A stretch of DNA of 64,000 bases from Ascidia mentula (taxonomy: Eukaryota; Chordata; Ascidiacea; Phlebobranchia; Ascidiidae): positions 3,534,001 through 3,598,000 of the forward strand of contig OX387202.1 in NCBI GenBank assembly GCA_947561715.1, read 5' to 3'. Below are positions 19,056 through 32,185 of the stretch, piece after piece. Under the pieces are notes generated by a model, which did no database searches, had not been told where the DNA came from, and saw only the letters and a list, made by a program, of their open reading frames with translations. Made by a program: the position numbers and the translations under genes. The stretch's first letter is position 1, and the number at the start of each line of letters is the position of its first letter.

Positions 19056-22000
19056 TTATTCGCATTTCACTTTCATCTTAGAACTCATTATTCCGCCCCA
19101 TGAGCTCTTCCAAAGGAACCAACTCATAGTGTTGTCACTGGTAGAAGTTCTCGACCACAGACCATTGAGAAAGGCAAATGAACAACCACGATACCACCAA
19201 GCTCCACCATACATCACAGCACAATTTACTGACCTGCAATTATAAATCAGTCGAAAAACTAGGATGCCTCCAAAATATAAAATAAGCTGTCAACAACTCT
19301 GTGTGTTTAAAGTAAAACTTGTGTCCGACTGATTTTTACAGATTCTGATTTTTCTGGTTATTTTGACAACGAAAATCAATTTCTAACACAACTCGTTTTT
19401 ACTTCATTAGTAAAACAGAAATATAATCAGACACGTTGTATCGTTATTACTCACGCAACATTGTTTCTGTCCCGAGTTGTAAATCTCATCCCGTTTAGAC
19501 TGCCTGACTTATCAACCATGGAATCTCCTATATTTCCCGAATAACCGGATATAGTAATTGTGTAAGAACTTCCTTCATCGCCAATGCTGAAAGTACTGTA
19601 AACAACAATTTAAATACCATAGGTTAATTTGTTGATTTAATTCCATCTGCTTACATTAGTTTGTTGCTGATGGAAATGTTTATTAACCATAACTGCATTT
19701 ATGACGTAATAGACGAAATGTGTCATACATTGTGTCGTGTGGTGTGGGATAATTATTGGTCAACTGAGGAATAAACACATGTAGAATTAGAACCAAGAGA
19801 AGGAATCCCAGATATTTTTAAATTTTTTGTAAAGTTCCCGAACGTCTTGAGGCCAAGTTTGAAGCAGGGTGAAACTTGTATCATTTATAATAAGATGCCA
19901 GTCAAGCATATGATGCTGTCATTGCAAGAGGTATTTGGATTCTTTTCTAGGATTTTATCACAAGGAGTTGGCCGCATACGAACGCACAAATTCATCTGGG
20001 TAACAAACTGTCCAGTAATACTGCTGCTAGCGCCCATAAGGAAATAAGTCTTCATGGCAATGTACTTATTTTCTTGCAGAGAGTCCAAACAATATCCTAT
20101 CAATCAATCAATCATGCAACGTCCAGAAGCTATTCTAGGGGACGGCAATGAGAACACAATGAGTTTATTTAAATTATACACTGATAATAAAGTTGCGCCA
20201 GCATCTCACAAGTTGCGATTTCGGGATATTTGTTGCCTCATTTAAAATATTGGGAGTCGAGCATGTTGGGCAGAAAATTTAAATTTCAAACACTGGATTA
20301 TGCATGGGTGTTAGCTGGAGAATATAATAGTCTTTTTTCTGATCTATCGATGCGGAACACACCAATAATATTCGCCGAATTGCTGCCACCGATTGTTAGC
20401 TGCTTGGCAGTCGTTCGTTTTGCTTAAAAGATCTTTCAGATGATTTCGCTTTAGAAATGCATCCGCTGTAGATTTGAAACTAAGGGCAAAAAATTTTCTT
20501 CAGCCACATTCTACCAAGCGGAAAAACGTGGCGTTCCACCCAACAAAAAAAAACATTGAGTTCGGTCCCGGGTATCCGCGACCAAGCGATCGCACAAACT
20601 TCGTTCGACCATGCGGGCTCGTTACATGTTGATTACCGTCCTTACGTGTGTGCGGGATCCAAACTTTTTGTTTCATTGGCTCATAATTATTCCGAAACGA
20701 ATATATACATTGAAACACAACAAGAATATTGTGTGTTGCTCCAAACTTGAATCCCGAATTCTTTTAATCTGACGGAATATGCAGGGTATTTCCCTAGTGC
20801 GTTTCACAGTAAGTTGTAACGACTAAATAGTTTAAGGTAATTTATCGCATAGATACAAATCGATTAGGTTGAAAACTTTAAGCACGTCATAACCTCACCT
20901 ATACTCGGCAAAACCTTGACCTCCGGAAAAATCCTGAAGATCAACACGAAGGCGACATCCAGTGGACGCACTGGTGATTTGATGCAGTTTCTCCAAACCT
21001 CATAAAAAAATGATTGTATAATATTGCTTTATATACACTGGAATTTGAATTTGGTTAATGAATACTGCTATAAAGACCCATAGGATTATTACGTAGCGGG
21101 TTTGAAACCTTGGTAGATCTGTATATTACGATCCGTTGAATACATGTTCAGCATGTTTTCTCTTTAAACTAGTGAGTCGTGTAGTTAAAGTTTGCTTTAT
21201 TGGAATACAAACCCATCCAGAATTCTGTTGATAGATCCCCAAACCCGTTCTTGTAATCCACCCAATCTCTATCGAAACTCACAGATCCATCATAACGACG
21301 CTGGAACACCTGGTATATATCATAACCAACGTAAGGTGTTTAGACAATAACTTCGAACACCAAATGCTTCCCAACTACTACACATATGATGCAGTTCTAG
21401 AAGCAAACTCACCAGCCAAGCTCCACCACCATCCATGTCGCAATATCCCTGGAAAGGTAGAGGAGTAGTTAAATTGTAGACTCCGCTCTTGTTAAGGCCG
21501 TTTTGTAATGCGTCCTTGCAGGTTGGAAACGAGCCTATGTATCGAACACCATAAACGTTATTAATAAATTGCATTCCTTTCAACCAATGAGAAACCAAAC
21601 ACAAAACTACAAAATCTTACCTATTTCGCAATGTGTTCCGCTGTACCCGTGGGCACATGAACAATTGTAGGTGGTTTTTGTGTCAACGCATGTTCCATTG
21701 TTCTGACAAATACCAGGATTTTGTGCACAGAAATCTGGATCTAAAAAGAACTTTGGTTTCATGTTCTGAATTTGCATTCTTGCTTGCAGCGAAATTTGAA
21801 TACATTACCTTGAAGGACTTCCCGGAAACGCGAGTCACAGGTTGTTTATATGTGGGTTTATTTAGTGCATAATTCGATAATAATGTAAGCGCAAATTTCT
21901 TCGTCAATGCTCAGCAGATTTTTTTACCCATACCGTGCATTTGATTAAAGAAGAAAAACGAAATACATAAATTACGTTAACTGAAATCAATGTTAATGTA

Positions 22001-23621
22001 CGTCAGCCGATTTTAACGTAGAGCATCTAAAATGAGGAAATAACCATCAGTGTTTCTCTTTATCAATCAAGCGGTTACAAATACCCCACGGCTTATATTG
22101 GTTCGCGGCCCGGGGGATTGGAATCCTTGCATTTTGAACATTGTAAAAACGACGTCAAACTTACAACAATTCATGCCATCTCCGGTGTAGTTTGCTTCGC
22201 AAGAACATTGAAAACTGCCGACGGTGTTGATGCAAGTTGCATGTTGATCACAGTTGTGCATGACATTCGAGCATTCGTTTACGTCTAAATATGATAATTA
22301 TGATAAATTTCAGTGGAATGATGAGGGGCATTTAACACCGAAGAAAACGCGGATGAATTTCAATGAGAACAGCAACTTGAACATGGCTCTAAGTGAACTT
22401 TCGTAATGCCAAAAATTCTATCAAATATTCTGCAGCTAAAACAAAAAAAAACATTGTTGTAGAAAGTACTTTTAGCAGAATTTGTTTTCGATTTTTTTTT
22501 ACCAAATATTCCAGCAATTTTCCAGGGCAATTTTCTTACCTATTTCACAATCTGACCCGATCAACCCGGGGTTGCAAGAACAATGTTGGTCGTTAACTCC
22601 AGACAAACATTCACCGTTGTTAGAACAACTTCTCAAACAATCTTCATCTGAGAGATTGATTGGTATAGAAGCGCTATTTCGTTGATGATTTAATTTTGCT
22701 ATGAGGAGAATTTTTGTCAACTTACGAGTGAATGATAAGTATTGACTTGATGAACCACACGATTTGCTGGTTACACCACCCTTGGTAGAACCAATAAATG
22801 AGCGTCTTCCGTTTCTTAAATAAAACGTCACGTATCCTCCACTTCCTGAAAATATTCATGGTTGATTCAAACAAACTAGAAAGTGCAAAAAACTTACGCG
22901 ACAAGATACCAGCGTGAATGGCAGAGGCACAAACCGAGGAATTCTTGTTGTACGAATTTGTTCCACAGACGTAGTTGGACGAACAACCAGGTGGACAAAA
23001 TACCTCAGTTACAGAAAACTCACTGTTTCCTGTCGTACTGCATTTCACTGTTTTGATATCAAGAATAATATTACATATTTAGTCTAAATAAAATGCCACT
23101 CGAAGCATAGCGTACTTTTAAATGTGTAAGACCATTTTGCAAACGAACAAGATTTGCTCCTCACTCCGTTCCTGTCCAATCCTTTAAATTCATGTATTGG
23201 GTCACTCTTGTATACTTCAAAGTAGCCGCCATCATCTATACAAAAATATTTGGTTGGAGTTCATATCAAATAAAATCCGATAAACATTTCAGGGTACTGT
23301 CAATACAACTTACTATCTATCAGCCCTGCATGCATTGCAGCCAGACAAAGAGGACCTTTGGCGTAATCATCACTTCCACACAAATCCGAATATTTTATCC
23401 AGCAGTTGGGTGGGCAGATTACTTTTGAAATTGAATGATTTAAATCTGATAACTTTGTGTCACACGTTGCTGTGGAAACGAAATATTTATTAGACTAAAA
23501 AGCAGTACATGAAAATTGTATGAGTAAATTTCAAACGCAGCTTACCTATCAACGAATTGCATTGATTCGTGGATTGCAGATAACCAAGCAGGAAAGCTTG
23601 CAAGTAATACTTTAACACCAT
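19056..23621 (-). CDS. gene A: secreted LCCL-LCCL-EGF-EGF-EGF-fibrinogen-domain protein, 13 exons
   Basis: Exons in order: 23621-23546, 23469-23314, 23235-23116, 23047-22898, 22845-22726, 22647-22540, 22284-22165, 21740-21621, 21534-21413, 21309-21213, 20998-20899, 19595-19455, 19233-19056. All have GT-AG ends and compatible phases, giving 535 residues. A signal peptide ([16 protein letters not shown]) is followed by LCCL 1 (about 40-117; [18 protein letters not shown]), LCCL 2 (133-207; [20 protein letters not shown]), EGF (208-243), calcium-binding EGF (244-283; [17 protein letters not shown]), EGF (284-323) and a fibrinogen C-terminal domain (324-535; [46 protein letters not shown]). Expected role is an extracellular recognition or matrix protein; fibrinogen-related proteins often bind sugars in innate defence. 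Partner and ligand are unknown. Most introns have phase 1, typical of domain shuffling. Confidence 0.92.
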
Positions 23622-23649
23622 TGCTACATAAAAATGACAGAACATTCGC

Positions 23650-25400
23650 TACAAGTAAACAAGAAACATAAAGATATCTGATCAGTAATCTCATACGTCA
23701 CACAATCTTGCAAGCACGCTCCAAAATTCACCCCATGTCGTCACCTGTAGCGCATGGAACATAACGCACACTTGCATCAAATATCGAACAGAATAGCGAA
23801 GCGCAACAGTTTGTCGCCGGAACTAGAGCGGCTTCTAGTTAACCAGAAACACAATGTAAGCACTACCGACTTTAAACAGCATAAAAGTATCACACTCAAA
23901 AAACTGTTGCGAAACGATCTGATGCAAAACAGTAATTCCGTTCAACTGAAAATGTCTTTTTCCAAAACACTTCCCAGACCATCACACAGCATTTAGAACA
24001 CAACATCCTCTTGCTTTGACATTGCGTGATTTAAATTTGACAATATTTTGTCAAACGATCATGCGCCAACGTTATAAAATATAATAGATTTAATTGCTTT
24101 TAATAAGACTTTCGAAAGGTTCTGTTCCATCATTTCCTCGACTATATTTACACATTGCTTACTGATCAATTGATTTGCATTCATTTGGTACCGCAAATAA
24201 ACAGTCATGAATTAAAAAATGTAAGCAATACTTTAATAATTAAACCAAGGTTTGTTTTTATCCAACCACTCAGTTAGTAATCAACGAATCTCCGTAAAGC
24301 AACTTAATTTAAGCCCTACGCAAATAATCAGCACTTAAAGTTTATATTTACTGATAATTATTCCTTTATTAAACATTAAATTCCAACTCGGAGCAGTAAC
24401 TATTATGAGTGATGTAATTTAGTACGAATCTATCAAACCGGGTACTTTTGGTTTCTTCACAATGTGTTCCTATGAAATTTCTCTATAAATTGCAAAGGTT
24501 CTTTTTTTTGTATACACTGCAACATTGCAACGTAATATAGACATTTATTGTCTAATCGATAACCTCACACATCACACTGCATTTTCCTTGTTTTTGTCGA
24601 AAGAAGTTTCGAAAACGCGCTCCAAAATTCCAGTCATACCTTTACCCATTGCAACGCATGGAACATAACACACACTTGCATTCAAAATGGAACAAAATAG
24701 CGTATAGCGGGAAGGCGACACACCGGAACTGGAGCGGTTTGCAATTAAATCAGAAACATAATGTAAACACTACCGAACTTAAACTGCTTAAAAATAGCAT
24801 ACTCACCAAACCGTTTTGCGAAACGATCTGATGCAAAACAGTAATTCCGTTCAACTAAAAATGTCTTGGAAACGCATTCCAAAACACTTCCCACACCATC
24901 ACCAAGCATTTAGAACACAACATCCACTTGTTTTGGAAATGCGTGATTTAAATTAGACAACATTGTGTCAAACGATGATGCGCCAACGTTATAAAAACAA
25001 TAGATTTAATTGCCTTTGAGTCTTTTGAAAGGTTCTGTTCCAACGTTTCCTCGACTAAATTGACACATTGCCTACCGATTAATGTAATTGCATTTATTTT
25101 GGTACTGCGAGTAAACAGTCAGGATTTAAAAAAAATGATGCTTCAATAATAAAACCAAGTTTCGTTTACAAAAAGGAATCCTGTCTGTCTACGAATATTT
25201 GAAACTCAATAACCACAGTGATAATATGTTACGTTGTAATCACATCACTTACGTTTCGCAATTGAATTTCATCCAATCACTCAGTTAAAAAGCGAATCTT
25301 CGCAAAGCAAAAAACGAATCTTCGCAAAGCAACTTACGTCAGGTTAAGTGCAAATAATCACAACTTCAAGATAATCAAAACTGGACATCACCATTAAAAC
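23650..25400. repeat. upstream region of gene A: two tandem ~900-bp units
   Basis: Sequence at 23709-24300 recurs at 24611-25170 (cgctccaaaattc, ggaacataac, gaaacgatctgatgcaaaacag). Further copies lie upstream of gene B at about 50610-51130 and 52230-52370. The units sit just upstream of the signal-peptide exon and may hold the promoter. The short plus-strand ORFs at 23754 and 24649 are homologous by descent, but they do not look like proteins. Confidence 0.65.
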
Positions 25401-27060
25401 GAGTATATGTTACTCCTGAAGGGCGGAGGAAGTCGCAAAAAAGGTAAAAAGTGGCAAAACATGGAGATTGAAAGAAAATCCTCCCAGTCACCTTAAACAG
25501 AGCATGTCTACCGTGATAGCATTAAACATTTCCATTCAGACGACAGCCTGCCGAAATAGACCTAACGGTGCTCCATGTCCCAAAACAAAACACACGCAAC
25601 CTGGTCACCAAAAACCATGACCCTGAATTCACCAACCATTGCAAATCCAACTTACAATGTTGTGTAAATTGTATTTCTTGTCGATATCCCTCGCAAAACG
25701 CATGTATGTGACGTCAATTTGCATTGGTGGGTCAAAGATCTTTGGTGACCTAAGTCACGCATGGATAGTTTTTGAACATAGATTATTGTTGTGTTTGTTT
25801 ATGTAAACAATCTGCATCACATGGTCGAATGATCTATCGCGATGGGCGCCGTCTGGATGAACTTTAAAGACATTACGCTGGTCACCTGGTGGATTTTCCG
25901 TCGATGGCCATGTTTTGTCGGCCATTTGTTTCCTTTTTTGCTACTTTCTGGTCATCTACTGATGTAACGATATATACCAGGATGGTCAACATGTCAGTGA
26001 ATACGATCTATTATTTCGTAGCGATGTTGTATTTGTGTTTTATTCTCATTTTTCAGTTACCACATTTATTATGAATACAAACAATTGAAAAGAGATTTGT
26101 GCGTTAAGAACCAGACTGCCGTTGATTGAAAGCAGTGATTTTTTATTACATTTCCGGAGGCAGGCGGTCTTCTGGTTGTGTTGAGCAGCTGTCGCAGCAG
26201 TGATGTTGCGCCGAGCTTCCTAATATCCACCTGTCACAGAGTAGAAAGTAATAACATAATACGTCAGCCTGCAAACACAAGCATCGTAAAGCAGCGGAAG
26301 CAATTTACAACATGGACTGCCAGTTTCCATGCGAAAAAGGGTTAGCACACACATAAACGTGTTGGGGATTGCTTTGGTTGCGTTGTGGTTAGATATATGC
26401 ACAACGTGGAATACGAACGTAACACGTACAGCGAGAAGAACAATGTAGATCTACAGTATAATGTGTGGTTACGAAAATTAAAACAAACATTTGCTGCCAA
26501 TATTTGACGATATTCATTAACTCCTCTCCTTTGTCCATTTTGACATGCACTTCATCTAAATCGGAAGGCATTCTCGTTATCCACAGCGGAATTAAATCTC
26601 TGTATTCTTTAGTGGTGCTTGATTTCGGAAAGTGTACCACTGGTCCGATTAATGTAAAAATTGGTGCGATTGTACAGAAGGGATGGTGTTGTAAGTTGAT
26701 CACAATTTTGATCGAATTCATCTACCATCAACGCTATTACGTCACAAACAAAAGTTTATCATTGTTTACGAGAGAATTATAGACCGGTAGCGACTTATTC
26801 TTTTTCGTAACAATGCAACATGTTTAGTAACAATGCCACGTGTTCGGTGGCAATGCTCCATGTTAGGAAATAATGGTCAGTTACAAACATGAACATTAAA
26901 GCAAGTGCTGATTTTTAAATGGTTTTTGGCAAGAAACTAATTGCTATTACGTGTAATAGCTATTTATGCAGACAAAATTATTTATAAAAGGGTGGACCCT
27001 CTACATACGCCAATACTTTTTGAGAGAAGCTTGGTGTTAATGGTGCAGGATTTTCGTGAC
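25401..27060. other. no gene recognised
   Basis: AT-rich. An ORF on the minus strand at 26389-26721 (PSDLDEVHVKMDKGEELMN) has a protein-like look in part, but no recognisable family, no clear splice partners and no duplicate to test it. A 25-bp motif (aacaatgc-acatgtt type) is repeated about three times at 26810-26870. Confidence 0.4.
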
Positions 27061-27655
27061 CGAAATGTTAGGCTGAAAGTATTTCAAATTATGGACTTTG
27101 GTTGATAACAATAGCTTTGGGGTGTTCGTGGTACTGTATACCAGTATAACTTTTTTTTTTCATTTGTTCACGCCGCCTGTGTCAACAGTGGCGTTTGTGG
27201 CAACACGCATGTTTTTCCTGACCTAGTTCTGACCACTCCGCATGTTTCCTGAAACTCAACACTGGAACACCAGACGGAAAGGACACAGGCGGAGTTAAGC
27301 TTTCCAACAAGAGTTCCCTCAAGCTTTCTGACATCCTGTTAGACAACGCATTTTTTCTGACACTTCGTTATAAAACGTGCATTCGTAATCATTCGATAGA
27401 CTCAGGTCTGCTATTATTCTCGCCTTCGCGCTGTTGCGTTCGCACGTTTTTTGAAAGTTAATTCGCTGCAATTGAGTCACGTGTTAAACTCTGATTAAAC
27501 GCGCTTGGAACAAATTAAACTTTATACCGCCTGACATTGCAAACGTTTCTTTCAATTCAATAAATAAGTCTGCTCTCGGAGTCTAATTTAGTAGAAAGAA
27601 CACGCAAGCAGACTTTAGCACGGGAGCTAGCCGACCGTGAAACAATTTTTGCGCT
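27061..27655. other. unclassified segment with promoter- and polyA-like signals
   Basis: Contains TTATAAAA near 27370 and AATAAATAA near 27560 and abuts the truncated end of LINE copy 2. The layout recalls a solitary LTR, but I could not find convincing TG...CA ends or a flanking duplication, so I do not call it one. Confidence 0.25.
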
Positions 27656-27659
27656 GCAC

Positions 27660-29525
27660 ATTTTAGTGAGAATTGGCAATTTTTGTATATTGCTGTCTGC
27701 TTGTTAGGTAGCTCGTAAGGAAGGTTTTTGTGTTCACCCCCGTTGACTATGAAATTCTAGTTTTGATAGCATGATGTCATGGTTGATTGAGTCAAATGCT
27801 TTTTAAAGGTCAAGCAATGTTGCACATGTTTTCTGTTGGTGGTCTAACAAATTGACTATGTATGTGTCCATAGATTTGTGCTGTGGCTAAGTCAGTTAAA
27901 TGTCCAGACCTGAATCCATTTTGAAAATTTGTGAGAATGTCATATTTTCGTAGTCCATCATCCTTTTATGTATAATTTTTTCTAATATTTTAGGAAAGAT
28001 TGATACTAATGATATTTGGTCTGTAATTGCTTAAGTTATCAGAGTCCCCTCCCTTAAGTAGTGGTATTACTTTTGTTATTTTTTTAATCATTAGGGATAG
28101 GTTGCTGCTTAAATACAGCAATTTAGCAATGGGCAAATGATTAGTGTATCAACTGGTGTTGCTAATTTGACTAGTTTAGTAGGAAGGTGATATGGATCTG
28201 TTGATTTATTTATATCTGTTTGTGCAATGGTGTTAAAAATTTCATGTATTTCCTCAGTGCAGAAAAAGAAGGATGCTGATGGACTGTTTGTGAGGTAGTC
28301 TATTGGTTGTGTGGCAGATGGTAGAACAAGTATTGCCATATTTTTTTCTATGTTTGCGAATAAGATGTTAATTTTGCTTGCAATGTGTGTTGGATCCTTA
28401 AGTGTGCTATTTGGTGAGGTTACTTGTGATATGGGTGTTTTTCTTTTGGTGTTACTTGCGGTTATTTTGTTGATAAGTTTCCATGTTTGCTTTGGATTGC
28501 CTGTTAACATTAAATAAGTTTTTGTGATTTTGCTTGGCCGCTGTAATTACTAATTTTGTTTATTTGATTATGGTTTAAGTTGATCAGGAGATTTTCTTTT
28601 TGAATAAGTTTTCTGTGTTTGTTCTTGTTTGTTTTTGTGTTTTATTATTTTAAGGATGGCTTTAGTAATTCAAAGCTATGCCGTGCACCTTCTGTGCTGG
28701 ACTGTAGGCTATATTTGGAGTATGCTCTTCTATAATGTTTTGAAAAAATGGACAAAGGTTGCAAATTGATTCTGTATATCTGAATTGTTTTGAATAATGT
28801 TAGTTCTGTTTTGTATCGAAATTCTGTGTCAAATTTAAGTATTTTTATTTTTAAGTATGGTTTATTTTTTGATTTTGGGTTTGAACTGATGAGCAATGGC
28901 AAATGGTCTGATATGTCTAATTTAGTGAACCACATGGAATGGCATTTGAAAAATTGTTGCAAAAATATGATCTATAACGAATTGTCTCTGTAAGGGTTTG
29001 TGTGGAATACTTTGTCTATTATAATTTTGGTGTTCAGGCCTTGTCATTAGTTTGTATTCCTGTGTGTGTGGTCTTTTTCTAATGTCTATGTTAAAGTCTC
29101 TAAGAATATAAATGTTGTGGTTTTTGTTGTTCAGAGAATAAATAGTATGTTTTAAATTTGAAGTGAAAAGTTTTATGTGGTGATCCGAGTGGCTGTGGAT
29201 TATTCCAATTACCATTGTTTTCTGTTTTTTTTTTCGTTCAACTTTAATCCACAAATTTTTGCAACGAGGTATATGTATCAATTTTATGCCTGTCATTTTT
29301 ACCATAAGCCAGTAGTCTTTTTAATATACACTCCCACAGTACCAACATATGGTGAGGAGTTTTCTCGATTTCCTAAGAGAAACTCCTCAACATATGCTAT
29401 TATATATTTGCCAAAAATGTTTCTGTTCTTTGCATTAATGGGTTGTACCAATTTATTTTTTGGTCTGTCTGTTGTATTGCTCCAACAAATTCTTGCATAC
29501 CATAAAAACATGTTTACGTAACATG
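27660..29525 (-). mobile_element. LINE copy 2 (CR1/Jockey-like), 3'-truncated
   Basis: In element order: APE endonuclease at 29305-28922 (TMVIGIIHSHSDHHIKLFTS, NIYILRDFNIDI) and its end SDHLPLLIS near 28900; the linker NPKQTWKLINKIT near 28490; and the start of RT, with NYRPIS-like and KAFDSINHDIMLSKLEF-like blocks between 28080 and 27740. The RT catalytic region and 3' end are missing; the break is at about 27660. Several stops and frameshifts interrupt it. It is the more continuous of the two copies and shows where copy 1 was invaded. It adjoins ZNF copy 2 as copy 1 adjoins ZNF copy 1. Confidence 0.85.
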
Positions 29526-29984
29526 GACATTGGACATATCATGAACATTGAACACAAATAACCAGATTACGTTATTAAAGTTCGGGACATCTCAAATTCG
29601 GATTGTAAATAGGGATGCGCATTCGTTGGTGAACTCATATCCAGTGTTTAAAATTTTGTGACATGAAATTTTGACATTCTTTAATTGCTTGTAAATCTGC
29701 CAATGCTAAGTTTGTTAGATACCTGTTTTTTGCTCTGTGGCTTAATTAAAATATCCACTTTTGCAGAGGAGGCTAATTGTACCAGTTTTTGTTTTTTGTG
29801 AGTGGCAACATAACAGGGTTTTAGTAAAGATTTGTTAAGTGTGTTTTAACTTTAACAACACTTTAATATCTTTTTTAAATGTGGTTTCACGTAGTGGTTG
29901 GAAATTATTTTACACAATGCATTACATCGCTTTTCAGACACGCTTGCAACTTTGGTATTGAATTATTAAAAAAAAATTGTTGTC
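29526..29984. other. 5' flank of ZNF copy 2
   Basis: 29526-29800 has no match elsewhere in the window. 29805-29984 matches the flank of ZNF copy 1 at 13975-14158 (acagggttttagt, acacgcttgcaactttg) and probably contains the promoter and 5' leader. Confidence 0.5.
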
Positions 29985-30671
29985 ATGGGAAAGAGTCAAT
30001 GCACACTAGTACGGGAACAGAAAAAAGAGAAATCTTTCAAATGTTCATTTTGTTCAAAATTGTTTACCTTAAAATGCAATTTAGTCACACACGTTCGAAT
30101 ACATACTGGAGAAAAGCCTTTTAGATGTGAAATTTGCGAAAAGTGCTTTAAAAGATCAGGAGAAATCCAAATGCACAGACGAATTCATACAGGAGAGAAA
30201 CCATACAAGTGCACAGTTTGTTCAAAAAACTTCTGCTCTCCTAGCGGTTTAAACAAACACGTCCGAATTCATACTGGGAAGAAACCATACAAGTGCACAT
30301 TTTGCTCGAAAGCATTCAGCAGTAAAGATCATCTAACCACACATGTCCGAATTCATACCGAAGAAAAACCTTTCAAGTGCACTTTGTGTTCAAAAGATTT
30401 CAGCAACTCGAGCAATCTAAGAAGACACGTTCGAATACACACTGGAGAGAAACCTTTCGAGTGCAAATTTTGTTTCAAATCATTCGCATGTAAAGCCAAT
30501 CTCAGTAGCCACGTTCGAATACACACAGGAGAGAAGCCTTTTAAGTGCACGGTGTGTTTAAAAGTTTTCAACAACTCGAGCAACCTCAGTAGACACGTGC
30601 GAATACACACAGGAGAGAAGCCTTTAAGTGTGAAATATGCGAAAAACTTTCCAAATCTGCAGAGGGATTAA
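29985..30671 (+). CDS. C2H2 zinc-finger protein, 228 residues, frame-shifted at the end (ZNF copy 2)
   Basis: Starts MGKSQCTLVREQKKEKSFKC like copy 1. It has seven intact C2H2 fingers with HTGEKP-type linkers (CSFC, CEIC, CTVC, CTFC, CTLC, CKFC, CTVC). After HTGEKPL the frame shifts by a missing base near 30627 and ends at 30671. The remaining fingers are readable in another frame. Finger 1 and finger 6 ligands are intact here, unlike copy 1. A seven-finger DNA-binding protein could still be made, or this may be a decaying gene. Nuclear, DNA-binding by family; targets unknown. Confidence 0.75.
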   Translation: MGKSQCTLVREQKKEKSFKCSFCSKLFTLKCNLVTHVRIHTGEKPFRCEICEKCFKRSGEIQMHRRIHTGEKPYKCTVCSKNFCSPSGLNKHVRIHTGKKPYKCTFCSKAFSSKDHLTTHVRIHTEEKPFKCTLCSKDFSNSSNLRRHVRIHTGEKPFECKFCFKSFACKANLSSHVRIHTGEKPFKCTVCLKVFNNSSNLSRHVRIHTGEKPLSVKYAKNFPNLQRD

Positions 30672-30905
30672 AAAAGCACAGACGAACTCATACTGGACAG
30701 AAGACATATACGTGCGTAGTTTGTTCCAGAGGCTTGAGTTGCAGTCTAACCAATCATTCGAGTTCACACTGCAGAGAACCCCGCAAGTGTTCATTTTGCT
30801 CTAAAGCATTTTGTCGAAATGCACGTCTAACCGACCATGTCAGAATTCACACAGGGGAAAAAACGTTCAGATGTGAATTTTGCAAAAAATGCTTCAGAAC
30901 ATCAA
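30672..30905 (+). pseudogene. remnant fingers of ZNF copy 2
   Basis: Frame after the shift reads KKHRRTHTGQKTYTCVVCSR, then SLTNHSS and [32 protein letters not shown] lost linker and damaged His ligands show decay. Beyond 30905 the finger sequence stops abruptly, within a finger. Confidence 0.65.
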
Positions 30906-32185
30906 GTTTCGCATCATTTGATCTTCTGTTTGATTTTCGTTACTTTGTTCAATACGCTTCTTGCCCATCAGCGTCCTTGGAGTATGGAGAATGTGGCGAA
31001 AATAAAACGTGGCATTTTGGCTTTTTCTTATGCTTTCTTCCTCATCGTTGTTGTTTATTCAAAGCACACGTTATCGCACATACACAAAACACACATGCAC
31101 TATATTTTACTCTCATCGATTTCCTGCAATCACATTTTCCCCCGGTTTGTATTTACTTTCGCACCGCATTCTTTTTCAATGTTGGCCACATCCTGTATCG
31201 CGCCAATGACTTGTGTGTTACTGTCCTTGATTGGTTGATTGACTGATGCAAGGAGCGTTCCGGGAATGATCGGTTAGTCATGATATGAGTGTCGCGCTGT
31301 ACGGTGGTTTGTAGTATTGCCAAACTAGTACTTTGTATTGAAGCGTTTATTGGCGTGCAAGACAACAACGTGTTGTTTAAGTCAATCATTGGTCAAGCGC
31401 CCGACCTACGTATCAAGAAGAAAACCTGATCTGGTTTCGTGGCCAGGATATTCTTGGTTCAAGTCCCGGTGAGGTGAAAAAAATGGTCTCCTGCGGCCGC
31501 GGCAATCAAGAAATTATACGGGGAGCAACCATTGCGAGGAGCAAATGTTCGACGAAAAGAACGACCAGTTGGCACCGTTTTGTACCGGTTTCCGTATAAC
31601 AGAAGAAGTTCGCTTTTCGCACAACGCATCGAGTGTTCATTGATCAATGCGATCCCTCATGCGAAAATGTAGTCAGGCGTACGGTTGTGTTGCAGAATTA
31701 TTTCGCCAGCGCGGGAATAAATCCTAGTGAGGATTTAAACGGCGACCACCTTTTTTACTTTAAGTTTGTTTTTTTCTAAGTTTTTAATATTAGTTCACTT
31801 ATTAAAACCAAACGCCCATTTAGTGAAACCATTGTGAGGTATTTTGGCTTTAGTGATATTTTGTGGCCCACCAAGAAAAACAAAATATATTTAGTTCGTA
31901 TTTGTGAGGAATTGACTTCAAGTTTGAATGCACGATTTGTTCAAAAGTATTTTTAGTAAAATGGAATATATAGAATTGTGTGAAATATTCCATAATCGTT
32001 TATTTTTTGGCCCAATAAAAAAATTTAAATGGAGATGGCCACTGTTGCGACTTTAACTCTTCTTATACAGCCAGCAATTTTCATCGGGCTTTCATGCGGT
32101 TTATAAATGTCGCTGCAATGCCAATGGATCAAACTTTGCTATGTTTTGTGTCAAATTGTAATTACATTGCGTGTTTTGGATTAAT
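30906..32185. other. no gene recognised
   Basis: 30906-31240 has overlapping open frames on the plus strand that are rich in Phe, Leu and Ser, with no family likeness. A weak echo of it lies at 62690-62790 (catcggtttcctgcactcacat type). 31470-31680 is GC-richer, with a 60-residue open frame on each strand; unassigned. Confidence 0.35.

Noticed and set aside
26389-26721. 110-residue minus-strand ORF
   Set aside because: Partly protein-like, but no domain, no paired exon and no homologue in the window; listed only as unassigned sequence.
27061-27655. Solitary LTR
   Set aside because: TATA- and polyA-like signals are present, but no convincing TG...CA ends or flanking duplication could be found.
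30353-30610. Minus-strand repetitive ORF opposite ZNF copy 2
   Set aside because: Antisense of the zinc-finger repeats; the periodicity is inherited from the finger array.
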